Shown in pieces: positions 46,238 through 59,300 of a stretch of 64,000 nt of DNA. Within the stretch, counting starts at the first letter, position 1; each line of letters starts with the position of its first letter. A program made the translations under genes and the position numbers. This DNA comes from Drechslerella dactyloides (Eukaryota; Ascomycota; Orbiliomycetes; Orbiliales; Orbiliaceae), in NCBI GenBank assembly GCA_020064725.1, contig JAGTWJ010000019.1, forward strand, positions 992,001-1,056,000, in the 5' to 3' direction. Under the pieces are notes generated by a model. That model worked only from the letters and a program-made list of their open reading frames with translations. It did not search any database and was not told the origin of the DNA.

Positions 46238-49200
46238 ATGTGGTCCAGTAACCCAAATCCTAGAGTCCCCAGCATGTTAGAAGCAATCGACATCAAAGCC
46301 TCGAAGCCAGTCGATATCACCGGGGGGGCGGCACAACCTAACATACTCACCGGGACTCCCAATATGATCAATACACAGTCGATCTCTGACAGTCCAATAC
46401 TCCAAAGCGCCCTCAAAACCTCCCCATTCTCGACAGTCTCTATCCCGGACCCGGGCCTGGCCCCACCGGACGAGGACGCACCACACGGCCACTATAAATT
46501 CACCAAGCCGAGACGCGAGAATAGGCAGGAATCTCGAAATGAGGGTGAACCCCCGGAGATAGCCTATCTCGAAGGCAAGACTGATCACACCACCAAATAT
46601 GGGCCGTCAATCGATCGTCTCAGGCTTTCCATCGAGACGTTTAGCCCTCAGATCGCGAGAATACGCATCACGCCTTGGTCGAAGGCGCAGCGATGGGAGA
46701 TTCCCAATGACTTCGTTCCTATCAGCCAAAGTCGTATCGTTCAGAGAGGTCCTTTTCATCAGAAAGATTGGAAGGCGGAAATTGCCTTTAGTGACACGGC
46801 AGATGCTGGGTTTGCCGTCGTTCGCGAATCGGATTCGACTCCTGTCTTCGACTCTCGTGACTGTCCGATCAGCTACTGCGATCACTACTTGGAAATATCG
46901 ACTCAGCTCCCTAAGGATACTTTTGTATACGGTCTGGGAGAAGTAACGGGGCCTTTTCTACGAGAAGCGGGGTCGAGATATGCCTTTTGGGCGCGCGGTA
47001 TGTGTAGAATTGATCATGTGGCACCAACTACGGGGACGCCTCGCATAGATGGCCTTTGCTAATGGATACGAGTGATTTGAAGACGCTCAAACGCCTTTAC
47101 ATGAGAACGCATACTCTAGTCTCCCAATTTTTCTTGCCATGAACAAAGGCAAGGCTTTCGGCGTGGTACGTGTCAGTGAGGCTCTTTTGGTTGGCGAGTA
47201 ACTTCGTCTCTAACGCTATGACAGTACCTTCATAACTCCAATGCCCTAGACATGGTCTATGACGGATCGAAGATCACGTACAAGGTGGTCGGCGGAATCT
47301 TGGACTTCTTCGTATATACAGGACCTTCGTACGAAGATGTCATTCAGCAACATCAAATGGTTACCGGATTTCCTCGATTGCCGCCATATTGTAAGCCTGG
47401 ATGAGTCCCGTGGGAATTAGTTGAATATTTGCTAACATTCTAAACGAAAGACTCTTTGGGCTATCATCAGTGTCGCTGGTTCTACGATACTACGGAGAAA
47501 TTACACGAGTCTCGAACGAAGAATATACGCGCCCAAATTCCCGTTGATGTATTCTGGCTCGATATCGGTAAGTCACAGTATTTTGATAAACCTGCTAGTA
47601 TATACGAATCGCGTTTCTCACAGCTTTAGGCAGACTATATGGACAGGTATAGACTATTCACCCTCGATAAAAGTCGATATCCAGACTTTGTGAAGTATAT
47701 CCGCGACGAAATGCATGCACACAACCATAAACTTGTCGCGATTTTGGACCCTGGGGTTAAGTGCAATGTTCCCGATTATAAACCGTGGAGCCGAGGGGTG
47801 GATTTGGACGTCTTCATCAAGAATGGTAACTCCAAATACCCTCGCGACTTTGTCGGAAAGGTCAGTTTTTCAGTTCCGTTTGAATTGCCTACGGAACGAC
47901 CTCTGATGGTATCGAATGCTATATGCAGGTCTGGCCTGGTCACGTCGTTTTCCCTGACTGGACCCATCCGAATATTCAGAAGTACTGGGACGAGATGTTC
48001 GAAGAGTGGTTACAGATTATGCCGGTTGATGGCATCTGGCATGGTAAGGATCCTTATATATACCTCGGTAGTCACCTAAATCTAGCAAAGAACGAAAGCT
48101 AACTACGAATAGATATGAACGAATGTATGCACTGTCCGAGAATCGTTGTTTTTGCAAGAGCAGCAACTAATCACATAAGGAAATATAGGCAGCAATTTCG
48201 TAAATGGAGATGTCTGGGAAATTGGAGGTGATGCAGCGAAGGACGAGATTCTAATTCCGACGGGGGAAGAAACCGTCGAGGATATGGCTAAAGCATCCGC
48301 CAATGAAGCTGATAAGTCTGTTGACAAAGATAAAGCAGCTGTAATAACTGATACGCCTGAGACGCCTACTGGAGAAACAACAGCGCCTGCTCAAGAGGGG
48401 GATGCTCCAGAGGAACCAGAGCCAAGCGGTGCCAAGGCTAAGGATGAGAGAGAACCCTCCTTCGATCCTTCGAAGCCCATTAGCATAAGGAATCCACCAT
48501 ATAGTATCAACCACGGCGGTAATGACGAGCCACTGAGCGCCCGCAGCATATCAGTGGAGTCCGTCCATCATAATGGTTTTACTGAATACGAGCTCCACAA
48601 TCTTTTCGGACACCTCAATTGCAAGGCTACCTATAACACTATGACGAAGCTTCGACCAAACGAACGACCATTTATTTTGACCCGAAGCGTCTTCGCTGGG
48701 ACTGGGAAATACGCCTCAAAGTGGTATGCTTCAGGAATCCGATGTTACGGTGAGATGTGGTAAGGTCATCTAATGTGAGGTCTCTTAGGCTTGGAGATAA
48801 CTTTAGCACTTGGGAATCCATGAGATTGTCAATTTCGGGCATGTTGAACATGCAGATTTTCGGAATTCCTCATATTGGCGCTGATGTTGGGGGGTTCAGT
48901 GATGTTCCAAGCGAAGAGCTATTGCTTCGTTGGTTTCAACTAGGGTCAATGTATCCTTTCTGCAGGTACGTCTCCAGGCCAGCTAGGAGTTCCACTTCCA
49001 GGCCGTCGATATCAGCGACTGAAATTTGAACCAGAAATCACAACATGCCGAACACACCCTCGCAAGAAGCCCATATCTCGGACGTGGTAGCGAGGGTTGC
49101 TAAGAAGTATCTCAATCTCCGCTACCGGCTTCTACCATTTTGGTACACCGTGTTTGAAAGCGTCGCTAGGCAGGGAGGGAGTGTGGTCCAGCCGGTTTGG

Positions 49201-49881
49201 GCGGTCTATCCTCCACAGACCAACAGTCATTTTCGACACGTTCTAAGCAACAACAACGACGAGTTTCTCGTTGGCCAAAAACTCCTGGTGCTCCCGGTAG
49301 TGCAGGAGGGGGTGGAGAAGGTCAATGCTTGGATTCCTAGTGGGTTATGGTATGATATATTCACTGGAGAGGTTATTGGGAGCAGATTAGACAACTTCAT
49401 GGATCTGGATGCTCCAAGGGAAGAGATGCCGGTATGTATCGTCTGTTGACACTCCTGGTGTGGCCAAGCAATGACGGTATTCCGTGTATAGATCTACGTC
49501 CGCGAGGGCTCGGTTATCCCAATGCACTATCAGAAATCAGGAAAGACAACAGTGGACTTCAGAGCCAGTGGGCTTTCGCTGCTGATAGTATTCGACCAGA
49601 ACTCCATGGCTACTGGCAATCTATACCTGGATGACGGCGCGACTTTCGCTAAGGAGCACTCTCGAGTCAAATTTAGCGCCCTTATGAGCGGTGACCAGAG
49701 AAAGATTATCCTAACAGCTGAGGGGTCATTTGGGTACGCAGAAACGCCTGTACCGCGACAGGAAATCACGGTTCGCGAGGTCATCATCATGGGCACTTCC
49801 GCTCATGCTCACCTTACGCCGAAAATTACCCCTACAAGGATCATCCTCGAGTCGAATTCCTCCACCGAAATCGACATATAG
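46238..49881 (+). CDS. GH31 family alpha-glucosidase
   Basis: Releases alpha-linked glucose (or xylose) from oligosaccharides by a retaining mechanism. Eleven exons: 46238-46997, 47083-47165, 47225-47390, 47451-47567, 47634-47860, 47929-48043, 48113-48124, 48189-48723, 48789-48965, 49035-49431, 49492-49881 (992 residues, all phases agree). Exon 7 is only 12 nt. Seen: galactose-mutarotase-like N-terminal domain; LPPYYSLGYHQCRW; VDVFWLDIDYMDRY; nucleophile Asp490 in IWHDMNE; general acid/base Asp704 in GADVGGF; RNHN; and the C-terminal beta domains. An acidic Glu/Ala/Pro-rich insert (about 515-590) lies after the nucleophile. No signal peptide is seen at the chosen ATG, so it may be intracellular, or an upstream exon is missed. 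Confidence 0.87.
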
Positions 49882-50892
49882 TATGGTCCGATTGTGGCTG
49901 AGGGGTTTGGAAGGAGGACCTTGAGGAGGGTTGCCGAAGGACTTACCGGACGTACTAGAAGGCGGAAGGCTCGTCAGCGGAATGAGATCAGCCAGTTGTT
50001 TGTGTGACCGTGTTTGGCTGTCTGTCTGGCGGTGATTCCAGTTGGTTTCGGACAGCTGATATCATAGTCGGTTCTGGACGTAAGTAGAGAGGAGGGGGGG
50101 GGTATACACGGAATGAGAGGGTATGATCAAAGGGTCGCGAAGAGGCCATTAGTACATGGCTGGGCGGGCATTCGCTTTCTGGACCCCATATGAGTAGCAC
50201 AAAACATTGTTGGTCTCAGCTTAGTGGCTAGATATAAATACGAAATGGGATAGCCGCTCTAGGTTTTGGGACGTTCTGCATGATTTTGCATGTTGAAGAC
50301 GACTGGTATGGAATTCAAAGGGTGCAATAGAACTAGCCTTGATGCCAGGCGCTGTAGCAATAGAACGGAACCCATACAAGGGTGCTGAGCTAGCTATATA
50401 GACCAAGTGTATAGGCGCTCAGTAGGCAAGAGATAGAGGATAGGGCAGAGGACTAGGAATGAAGTGAAGCTAGCGAAGCTAGAAGTCTCGTGCACAGAAT
50501 CGCGACTGGGCGTGTATTATATATCAAGTCAGGTTCTGCGTAGAAGAGGGGCTGGGATTGTTGTGTAGTGTATGCTAGTTCTGCGTTGCGGTGCAATCTC
50601 GATTTAGTAGTTCTCGGGCTTAGTTCTTCGCCGATTCAACCACCATCTTCAACCCGATCTCGATATCTCGCGGCCATGGACCACATTTGGTACCGTCGCT
50701 GCATTTTCTAGGAGACCGTGTGCACGGGTTGAAGCACCTGCAGCTCGCCAAACCCAGGTCGGATTACCGGGAGGCCAGTTTGGCCTAAGCGAAACACAGG
50801 GCATATCTACCAATCCAAACGGCAGTCTCGGGGGCGCGCTGTTGAAACAGACAGTTGACATCCGGTGGCGGCGCGACAAAACAACCGGACCC
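49882..50892. other. Intergenic region between GH31 and transporter genes
   Basis: About 1 kb with no gene seen. Promoter of the transporter probably lies here. The transporter frame is open upstream of 50893 but has no ATG. Confidence 0.5.
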
Positions 50893-52664
50893 ATGGATGA
50901 TCGCGACAGAGAACACGAATTCGAGGACGGCACTCGAGACGAAGATGCTTTGCTCGGGCCCGACAGCGATGTTGCGGAGGCGTCAAAGCTCGTCGGAGGC
51001 AAGCCTGGGATTTGGGTCTGGATGCTCGTCGTCAGTGCGGGCATCTCGGGGCTGCTGTTTGGATGTAGGAAACTTTCGCCTCGCTATATAGTTGCTGACG
51101 CGAGAAAACACTGTCTGCGAGTAGAAGTAATGGGCTGATCATATTGCTACAGATGATACCGCGATTATCAGCTCCGCTCTCTTGCAGCTTGCGAATCCAC
51201 CCCCTTCGTCGACGATACCTGCCCTAACGGTTGGCCAGCAGTCGCTGGTGACGTCCATTACATCGATATCCGCGCTCATATCGTCGTTAGGTTCGGGTCC
51301 CATATCGGAATATGGGCGGAAGAAGGCGATATTTCTGGCCGCGATCGTGTTTATTCTCGGTGCCGTCTCACAGAGTGTGGCTGATTCGGTAGGAGGGCTC
51401 GTCGTGGGTCGCTTCATTGTTGGTGAGTTGGTGTTCATCTACCCTAACCATTTAGAGGCGTGATTGCTCATTTATCTGTGTGTATAGGACTGGGAGTTGG
51501 CGCAGGTAGTGCTGTCGTGCCGCTGTGAGTATACACTGAAGCTCTAATGTCTATGCTCATGCACTCAGGTGACAACAATCTAACTACTGTCATAGATATA
51601 TCACGGAACTTTCACCAGCGCATTTACGGTCACGCCTCAATACGCTTAATACCGTCTTTATCACGCTCGGCCAGATAGTAGCATACCTAATCGGCTACTG
51701 GTATTCGCGTACGCCCTTTGGATGGCGCCCAATGTTCCTGCTTGGTGGTGTTCCTGCCGCGATCCAGATCGGGCTGCTGTTCTTCCTTCCTGAATCACCC
51801 CGGTGGCTCATCCAGCACGGCCACGTAGAACAGGCTACGTCGGTTCTGGCACGCGTCTACGGCATCCGGCTGGAAGACTCTAATCAGGTAGACCGTAGGA
51901 TGCTGTCGCATCTGGTTCGCGGGATAGAGCGTGGCGTAAAAAGCGAAAATGAACTCGAGGGTACATATGCGAAATGGAAGAGCTTACTAGGGAAACGAAG
52001 CAACAGGAGGGCGCTGTTGATATCTGGAGGTCTCCAAGGCTTTCAACAGCTGTGCGGATTCAACGCTCTGATGTACTTTTCGAGTCTGATATACGCCATG
52101 CTGGATTTCAAGAACCCCACCTTGACGTCGCTATCCGTCGCAGCAACGAACTTTGCTTTTACACTGGTGTCGCTAATATTGATACCGAAGGTTGGGAAGC
52201 GTCGGTTGCTGCTATACTCAGTGCCGATGATGGCACTTGGGCTGCTCTGTGCAGCCTTTGGATTCCATAAACTGCCAAGCCAGCAGATTTCGGAAAAAGT
52301 GGTCGCATCGACCAGGAAAGATGCGGACCCGGTATCCTCGTTTTACGCCTACGTTATTCTGGCCTCGACAACCTTCTATGTCGCTGCTTATGCATCGGGT
52401 ATTGGAAATGTGCCATGGCAGCAAGCGGAGTTCTTCCCCATGTCGGTCCGGTCTCTAGGCACGGCGATAGCAACAGCGTGCAACTGGAGCAGCAACTTTA
52501 TCATTGGAGAGACGTTCCTCGGGTTGATGGACAAGATGGGAGCGGTGGCTACGTTTGTGCTGTTTGCTGTGATATGTACGATAGGATGGTGTGGGATATA
52601 CGTTATATATCCGGACACTGAGGGGATGAATCTAGAGGAGATTGAGGCGCTGTTGAATCGTTAG
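50893..52664 (+). CDS. MFS sugar transporter, myo-inositol (ITR) type
   Basis: Proton-coupled polyol or sugar uptake at the plasma membrane. Four exons: 50893-51064, 51153-51422, 51488-51524 (37 nt), 51596-52664 (515 residues, phases agree). Seen: acidic N-terminus; twelve predicted membrane segments; SGLLFGYDTAIIS in helix 1; the loop SEYGRKKA; YITELSPAHLRSR; PESPRWL after helix 6; GLQGFQQLCGFNALMYF in helix 7; and GNVPWQQAEFFPMSVRS in helix 10, which is the form found in fungal inositol transporters. It lies directly downstream of GH31 in the same direction, so it may import sugars tied to that enzyme, but the exact substrate is not readable from sequence. Confidence 0.87.
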
Positions 52665-53876
52665 TACCTAATGTACCATAGTTTGGAATTCCAGCGCATT
52701 GCATCGATTTTATGAGATTTCTATGCATTGGTGTGCGACCCGCGGGCCGAGCCGCTCGTTAAGTTACTCAATATATGACTAGTCGAGATTTTGGTGGCCA
52801 CGTCTTCTTCACCCATCATTCAACCATCAACAGCCTCCATCAATCATTCAATGGTCATACCAATCGGCCACGACGTCTACTAGCCACGGATGCGCACTTT
52901 AGAGAGCTTTAGCTCATCGAACCCGACTTCCCGGACCCGAACGCGGGTCTCACGTAAGATAGAGTTCACACCGGGATAAGCTAACAGCCGCCAAGATTCA
53001 TGATTAACGATAAGCTCCTCGTTCAAGTCTATAAGGATATTTGATAGACATACTGGCAATCTTAAAGTTGTCAGTTGCCGCATTTTGATAGGGCTGTGAT
53101 TCTTGCTCTTCCCGAGATCGATGCCGTGAGCATGGTACCTTGAATGCGATAACCATTCACACGTAGCCCACAGCAGAAGCAACATACGTGCATACAAATC
53201 TCAAATCAAGGCATCAAATTCCAACCTCCACCCCTGAATCTCACCTCGACACCGTATTTCAACGTCACCGTCCCGAAGCTCCTGCCCTGCACGGACAGTC
53301 AACCCGGCCAAATAGCCGGCATACCGCGGGGCGAGGTGACATCAGCGGCCGTCTAAGCCCGACTGGGCATGCCGCGTGCAGCCAGCCCCGCCAACAACGC
53401 GCGCCGGGACCGTCTCCAACGTTGCCAACAACGTCAAGCTTCTTGGAAGTTCCGTCGCTTCCGCCGCATCCGAAATGGCCATCGCAAACCTTCTCTCCTG
53501 TCTTCACCCACCTCCTGGCTTATGCTGCGTCTACCCAATAGCATCTACCGCACCGTCCCGGTATAGTCTGCACTCTCTGATGGCGCACTAGCTGCTCGCG
53601 TGACTCTCTTTACCCTTTCTGCGCTGCCGTTTTCCTGCCTGCACTGCCTGCCACCCAGCCTGGTACCTTTCCGATTGCTAAGCAGCATTGAGTTCCCGTG
53701 CGTGTGCCAGTATAACGCACTGGCGCGTGCCCTCGAATTCCTGGTTCAATCCAGTTGCTGTTGCATGAGAAAGGGCCGGTGCAGCAGGTAGACAGTGTTC
53801 TGTACATTTTGGTGCAGAGTACATCGGCGGACGGACGGAAAGGAAGGTTTAGAGGTTCACCGGCAGGTCCATCGAG
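52665..53876. other. Intergenic region between transporter and LCCL genes
   Basis: About 1.2 kb. A ~100-codon minus-strand frame (52880-53187) starts MLLLLWATCEW and ends in a basic segment. It matches nothing I know and may be a relic. The right half is C-rich and probably the LCCL gene promoter and 5' UTR. Confidence 0.4.
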
Positions 53877-55983
53877 ATGGCAGGCTATGCGCAGGAAGAC
53901 GCATCAGCTGATCTCGAATCCGGTTCACCGCCGTATTCAAGGTCAGATTCCCCCTCGCCCGAACGGCCTCTGATTGACCGTCGCAGCGACGACGACCACG
54001 GCAATCGGAGGGACCGGGACGGCCGTCGTCATCGTGCTCGCAATCCGCGCAGATACAGCGACGATATTGAACGTCTGGATGGAACTTCACAACGCTTACG
54101 CTATTACAGTTCGCCGAGTCTACGGGTTCCCAAGAAGGTCGGACATGCGGTTTCGAGATGGGTCAGAGGGCCCAATCCGCCGGAAAAGCAGCGAATAAAA
54201 CCGATATTCCCGAATATACAGGCGATACCGATCAGAATCTTCGATAACTTTTGTCCGAGCAGGCGGTCAAAGGTCATTGCCTGGCTTGTTGCCTGCGCGC
54301 TATGGCTTTTGGCTTTCATTCTCGTGGAGCATTACTCCTATTTTCGAGGAAAGGCGACGATACTGGCATGCGAGGATACTCTGTGGTAAGTTGATCAGTT
54401 TCATAGTCTTCGATATCTCTGGGATTTCTTATACGAACATGTTGCACAGGTCCAAGAACAGCGGATGTGGTTTGGATGGTGTTGGGTGTCGTTCTTTCGC
54501 GAACGGCTCGTTCGTGTTTCGCTGCCCAACCGACTGCGGCTCCGCTAGACTACTCGAACCCTACACCGTCGGCACTCAGCAACTAAACTACCAGCCCCTA
54601 GTCGTTGGCGGCGGTCTTCCTTCTGCGGGAATTGACGCGCAAACCCGACACTACCGCGCCGACTCCTTCGTCTGTCTAGCAGCGGCCCATTCTGGAGTCC
54701 TGCAGGCGGCCAAGGGCGGATGCGCGCGGCTCCGTAAAACCGGGACACAGGCTTCCTTCCCTTCTTCATCTTCATCGGGGCTCCAATCTGTTGCTTTCGA
54801 TGCCCCGTTCATCTCGTCCTTTACCGTTGAAAGTCTTGAAGAATCGGAACCATGCACCGATCTTCGCTGGACTGCGTTTGGGATAACGCTAGCCTTTAAC
54901 ATCATAGTGTCGCTGTTTACCACGAACCCAACAGTATTCTTCTGGTCGCTTTTCTGCAGCATATTCTGGGAGGTGGGCATGGCAAGCGACCCGCCCGGGC
55001 ATACCACCGCGTACGATCTCGTCGCGATCGCTAGTTCCCGCTTCCTACCGACGGCATTTGCGGCCTACGTTCTTGAACGCTTTGTTGTCCGCCGAACGCT
55101 CAAGGGCCTCAATGCGCAGATTGAGAAGACGATTCTCTGGGTTGGCGCCTGCTGGTTTGGCGCTTTGAACAACTATACATTCAACGTCTGGATTCCGATC
55201 TCGCGGCTGACGCCACACGATCTGGGCCAACAGCCCGGCGCGAAAGCCGCACTGGCCGTAATCGTAATCGCCCTAGTTGTTATCGCGGTGTTCCAAGCAT
55301 TAGCGATCAGAAAGGAAGGGAATATGATCCGGTATTTGCAGTTCTACATCTTCTGCGGCGTCTGTATCGGGTTGTTGATCGCGATACCGAATCTGAACCT
55401 GCGGATACATCATTACATACTCTCGCTGCTGTTGCTGCCGGGAACCCGGCTCCAAACGCGCCCATCGCTCGTGTACCAGGGCCTGCTGATGGGATTGTTC
55501 ATCAATGGCCTGGCGAAGTGGGGATGGGATGGGATCCTGCAGACGTCCGCGGACCTTCGTGGCGACGCGTTACTTGGCTCTGCGTTGCCAAAGGTTGAGG
55601 ATGTGGTTGTCGGACTCGCAAACGTGACGGTGTTCTGGGCGTTGCCAAAGGCACCTTGGGATTCGATCTCTATTCTCGTCAACGATGTCGAAAAGTTTAG
55701 AGGGGCGGGGAACTTCGTTACCCTCGAACGACGGACTGTCGGCCAGATTCAACAGCAGGCGTGGTACGATAGTCCGAACAGAGGTAATAGCTCGGTGATG
55801 AGCGACCTGTTGGACGATAATCGGGGCTTGGCTCGGCTGTTCGAGGATGAGGAGCGGGAGAAAATGTATATTCGGGTAGGGTTTGTGAGTGGTAATTCTG
55901 TCGGATCTGTCGGAGATTACACCAAGGCCGGGACGGTTTTCGCGAACGGCACATGGCTGGCGATGGAGCCGGGCGCTACTTGA
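53877..55983 (+). CDS. LCCL-domain multi-pass membrane protein
   Basis: Two exons: 53877-54385 and 54450-55983 (680 residues). Seen: a charged cytoplasmic N-terminus (Ser, Pro, Arg and Asp rich); the conserved segment IPIRIFDNFCPSRRSK just before a first membrane helix (about 139-156); a luminal or extracellular LCCL domain (about 170-295) with paired cysteines and YRADSFVCLAAAHSGVL; then about seven more hydrophobic segments (GITLAFNIIVSLF onward); and an acidic tail. This layout is shared by a fungal family of LCCL proteins whose molecular role is not established; ties to cell wall or development are only suggested. Its stop is convergent with the GH55 gene, 325 bases away. Confidence 0.88.
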
Positions 55984-56308
55984 GCGAGTCATATATATTT
56001 TCCACGGCTTAGCGTTCTTTGTTAATATGTTAGCGATTCGTGTAGCTACTTATCTTAACTCCCGCGGCTATTGTTGTAGATGCACTTCATGGGTTTCTTG
56101 TTTATATAAAAGCAGAGCGTACGAATTATTACTAGAAGATATCAGAGCATGTATACATATGGGAGAAAACATTCTATAGTCATAATATGGCTCATCATCG
56201 CGCTGGAAATCAGAGGAGATGTGTAAAATGGAGGGTCTTGTGTACGAGACCAGAGGAGATAGCAATTGCATGTGCCACGTTACGCAGCACCGCAAACCGA
56301 ATGCCGAT
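55984..56308. other. Short convergent intergenic region
   Basis: 325 bases between two converging stops, presumably both 3' UTRs. No gene. Confidence 0.6.
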
Positions 56309-59300
56309 TCACAGTAAAATCAACCCGACAGTATCGGAAAAAGCATTCCTGTTGCCGTCCGCAGACTTCACTTGGACCACCTCACCATCGGCTCTAGTCC
56401 ATGCCGCCATAATTTCTGTACCAATGGTGTTCAATCCCATTAGCCAGATGTTGCTACGAGACGATACCGTGCTGCTTTTCCTGACGCCTTGAACCTCCAC
56501 CATGGTTTGCTGGCAGGCGCGTTTCTCGATGCAAGCTAGAATAACATGAGTGAGCTGTCAGTCTCCCTTGATTCTAGACGAATGATGCTACGAAGGTATC
56601 AAAATGTTGTTAAGAGATTGGAGCATACCAGTATCGTAGTTTTCGAAAAACGAGTAAAGCCCCGCGCCGAATGCGAAAATGTCAGTAGAGTTGAGGATCC
56701 GCAGTCCCCAGCTCTTTTCGCAGAGCGAGGCTTTGTCCTTTTCGGTAGCACAGGAAGCAGTGAAGTCGGGGTCCTGCCACGCTGAGAGTGATGGGAAGGG
56801 CTCGTGTGCACGGGGGTTCGATTGGTAATATCTGCATTTAAAGGCAGTTTAGTAAATGCTTTTCAGCACAATGAAGTAAGTTTGACTATGAAGGGCATGC
56901 TTACGGCGTCTCAGTCTGGATGACACCCATAAAGATATTCTTCGTATCGACGAGCTGATAGTTGTACAGGACGTTGTGCTCGACCGCGTGGCCGTACATC
57001 CATACCGGGCCGGTCTCAGCTTCGCAAAGCAGTCCTCGACCTGTGTAGATGCTGATCTGGTCGTGACCGTCTGCATCCAGATCGTGATCACTGAATTATT
57101 GACATATCACATTTGTGTCAGCCTATATCTATCCAAATTTTCAGCACGCTTGTTTGTAGGTAGAGGGAAATTTACCTCGTCCAGAGCCACATGTTCTCCA
57201 TTACCAAGCTGGCGGTCTTGCCTATGTGGAGCAGCATAAAGGCGGCGATGCAGGGAATGCCGAGTCCAGGATGGACTTTGCTGTCAGGAGTCTTGCGGCA
57301 GTGATCTGATTGCAGCTGCGTGCCGTGCGAGCCTCCTATTCGAAAATGGACGTCCCACATGCCCGAGACGTTTTGTCCTTGAGGAGATCTCTTTGGAAAT
57401 TAGCCGGGATTCTCTACATACCAAAACTTCGTGCAAGTGGAACATCGTGGGTATACCTAATATTCCATTCCATCAGAATGGCACCGGCGGCTGGTCCTTG
57501 CGTCTGGAATAACATGTCTGACATCTCAACGATACCTTCTTCGCCGGGCTTCCCGACTTGGAACACGGGCCTCGGATTATCCGCGTCGTTGAACGCACTC
57601 CCACTGGACATTATCACGCTCCACATTTCTCCAACAATATATGTGTTTGGCGGGACGTATATCGTCTGTGAGACACGGTAGACGCCATAATCGAAGAATA
57701 TGATCTTCTTCTCCTGTCCGGGCGGGGTATTCCCATAAGCAGAAAGGATTTGCTGTATCGCGGCCGTGTCATCAGCTTGGCCGTCGCCAATCGCCCCATG
57801 AGCTTTCACGCTGACGAATCGATGTGCCGGGATGTGTCTATACAGCGGCCGCGGGCGTTCTAGAATCTTTCCAGCGGCGTCTTTTAGAGCCGTGGGGATG
57901 GAGTCTTGAGTGTCATCTGCCACAACATTGATATCGGTGCCATTGCGAATATCGTACGAGTATCCTCTCCCATGACCCCAGAATGTGAACGTGGTCTTGC
58001 CGCCTTGCTCGTTGCCCCCGATTAGCCTTTCGTCGCCGAAACCTAGGACTGTTGTGAAAACGCCGGAGATTTGGAGGTTCTGCACAACGAGGGTACCGCC
58101 GGCTGGAGGTTTCGAGTCTGTCTTGCGGTAGGTTCGTATTCCAGTCGGGGTGTCCTCTATGTAGCTGTCAAGTAGGAGGACGGAGCCTACTCCTAGTTTG
58201 TCGGGCCCGCCGCTGGTGATATCGACGCCTATTTCGCAGTTGTATATCCTGATTGACTTGAGCAGCCAGACCCAGTCCCAATTCTGCGTAAATTAGCACT
58301 TCGCTGTAACCGTATATACGTAACAAATGCCTCGGAGGATTAAAAGACACTTACAACAAATATTGCTGTTTTGCAATTATGAAACTCTAGGTTTATAGTT
58401 GTAAATTGCTACAGAAAGACCGAACGGCGAGGTTAGCGCCGGCGAAGACCTCTTGTAGCGAGCTCGATGAGGGTACGCAGTACCTGGTTTCCAAAGAAAG
58501 CACCAAACTCCCCGCCATAGAATGTCAAGCTTGACAAGAAGCCTCCTGAGCCTATATTTCATATTTTGGCCGATTAACCTATTATGAAGCGCGCGGAACG
58601 GCGGGGCCGACAGCAAATTTACCATTGTCCATGAATATCCCTTTCTGTTTGGTCTCGGCGCCTTCATGCATCTTGAAGATGACGTTATAAATGGACGTCG
58701 CCTGTGCCACTTGGTGATGTATTCTCCTCGTGGGTCAGTATACTCATAGGATCTCAAGGTCTGCTCCGAACACAAACCTACCCGACACCTTCAGCAGGAT
58801 CCATCTCCGTCAAATCGATAACGAAGTTCCTGATTCCCCTGAAGAAATTGTTCTGATTGATGTACCAGTTCTCACCGTACGGTCCATACGGGTCCGTATC
58901 GATTACGGCCATGCCCTTGAAACTCTTCGCTGCGAGCAGAACAGGCTTATCCAGGGGATTGCCAACAAGTTGTGTGTAATACATCGCAACGATAGGAGCT
59001 GAAACCCGGTACCTCCCGGGCGGGAAGTATACAAGCGCTGGCGAGATGGTGGACGAATCGCATCCTTCCCCGCAGCGGGAGCCGGATGATATCGCCAAGT
59101 TTATAGCATTCGTATCGTCGGCGATTCCATCTCCCTTCGCGCCATAGTCGCGGACATTACGGAAGACTAAACTGGCATTCGAACGTGGCGTCAGTCAGAA
59201 TTAATCATTAGCAAGAGTCGGACATCGCTAGTATAAAGGACGGCGGAGATATCGAAGCTAAGATTTTTTACATACCTTTATATTGCTTATCTGAATGATA

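Noticed and set aside
46998..47082. Apparent frameshift and TGA stop in the GH31 gene
   Set aside because: An intron from 46998 to 47082 with a CTAATG branch removes both and keeps the phase.
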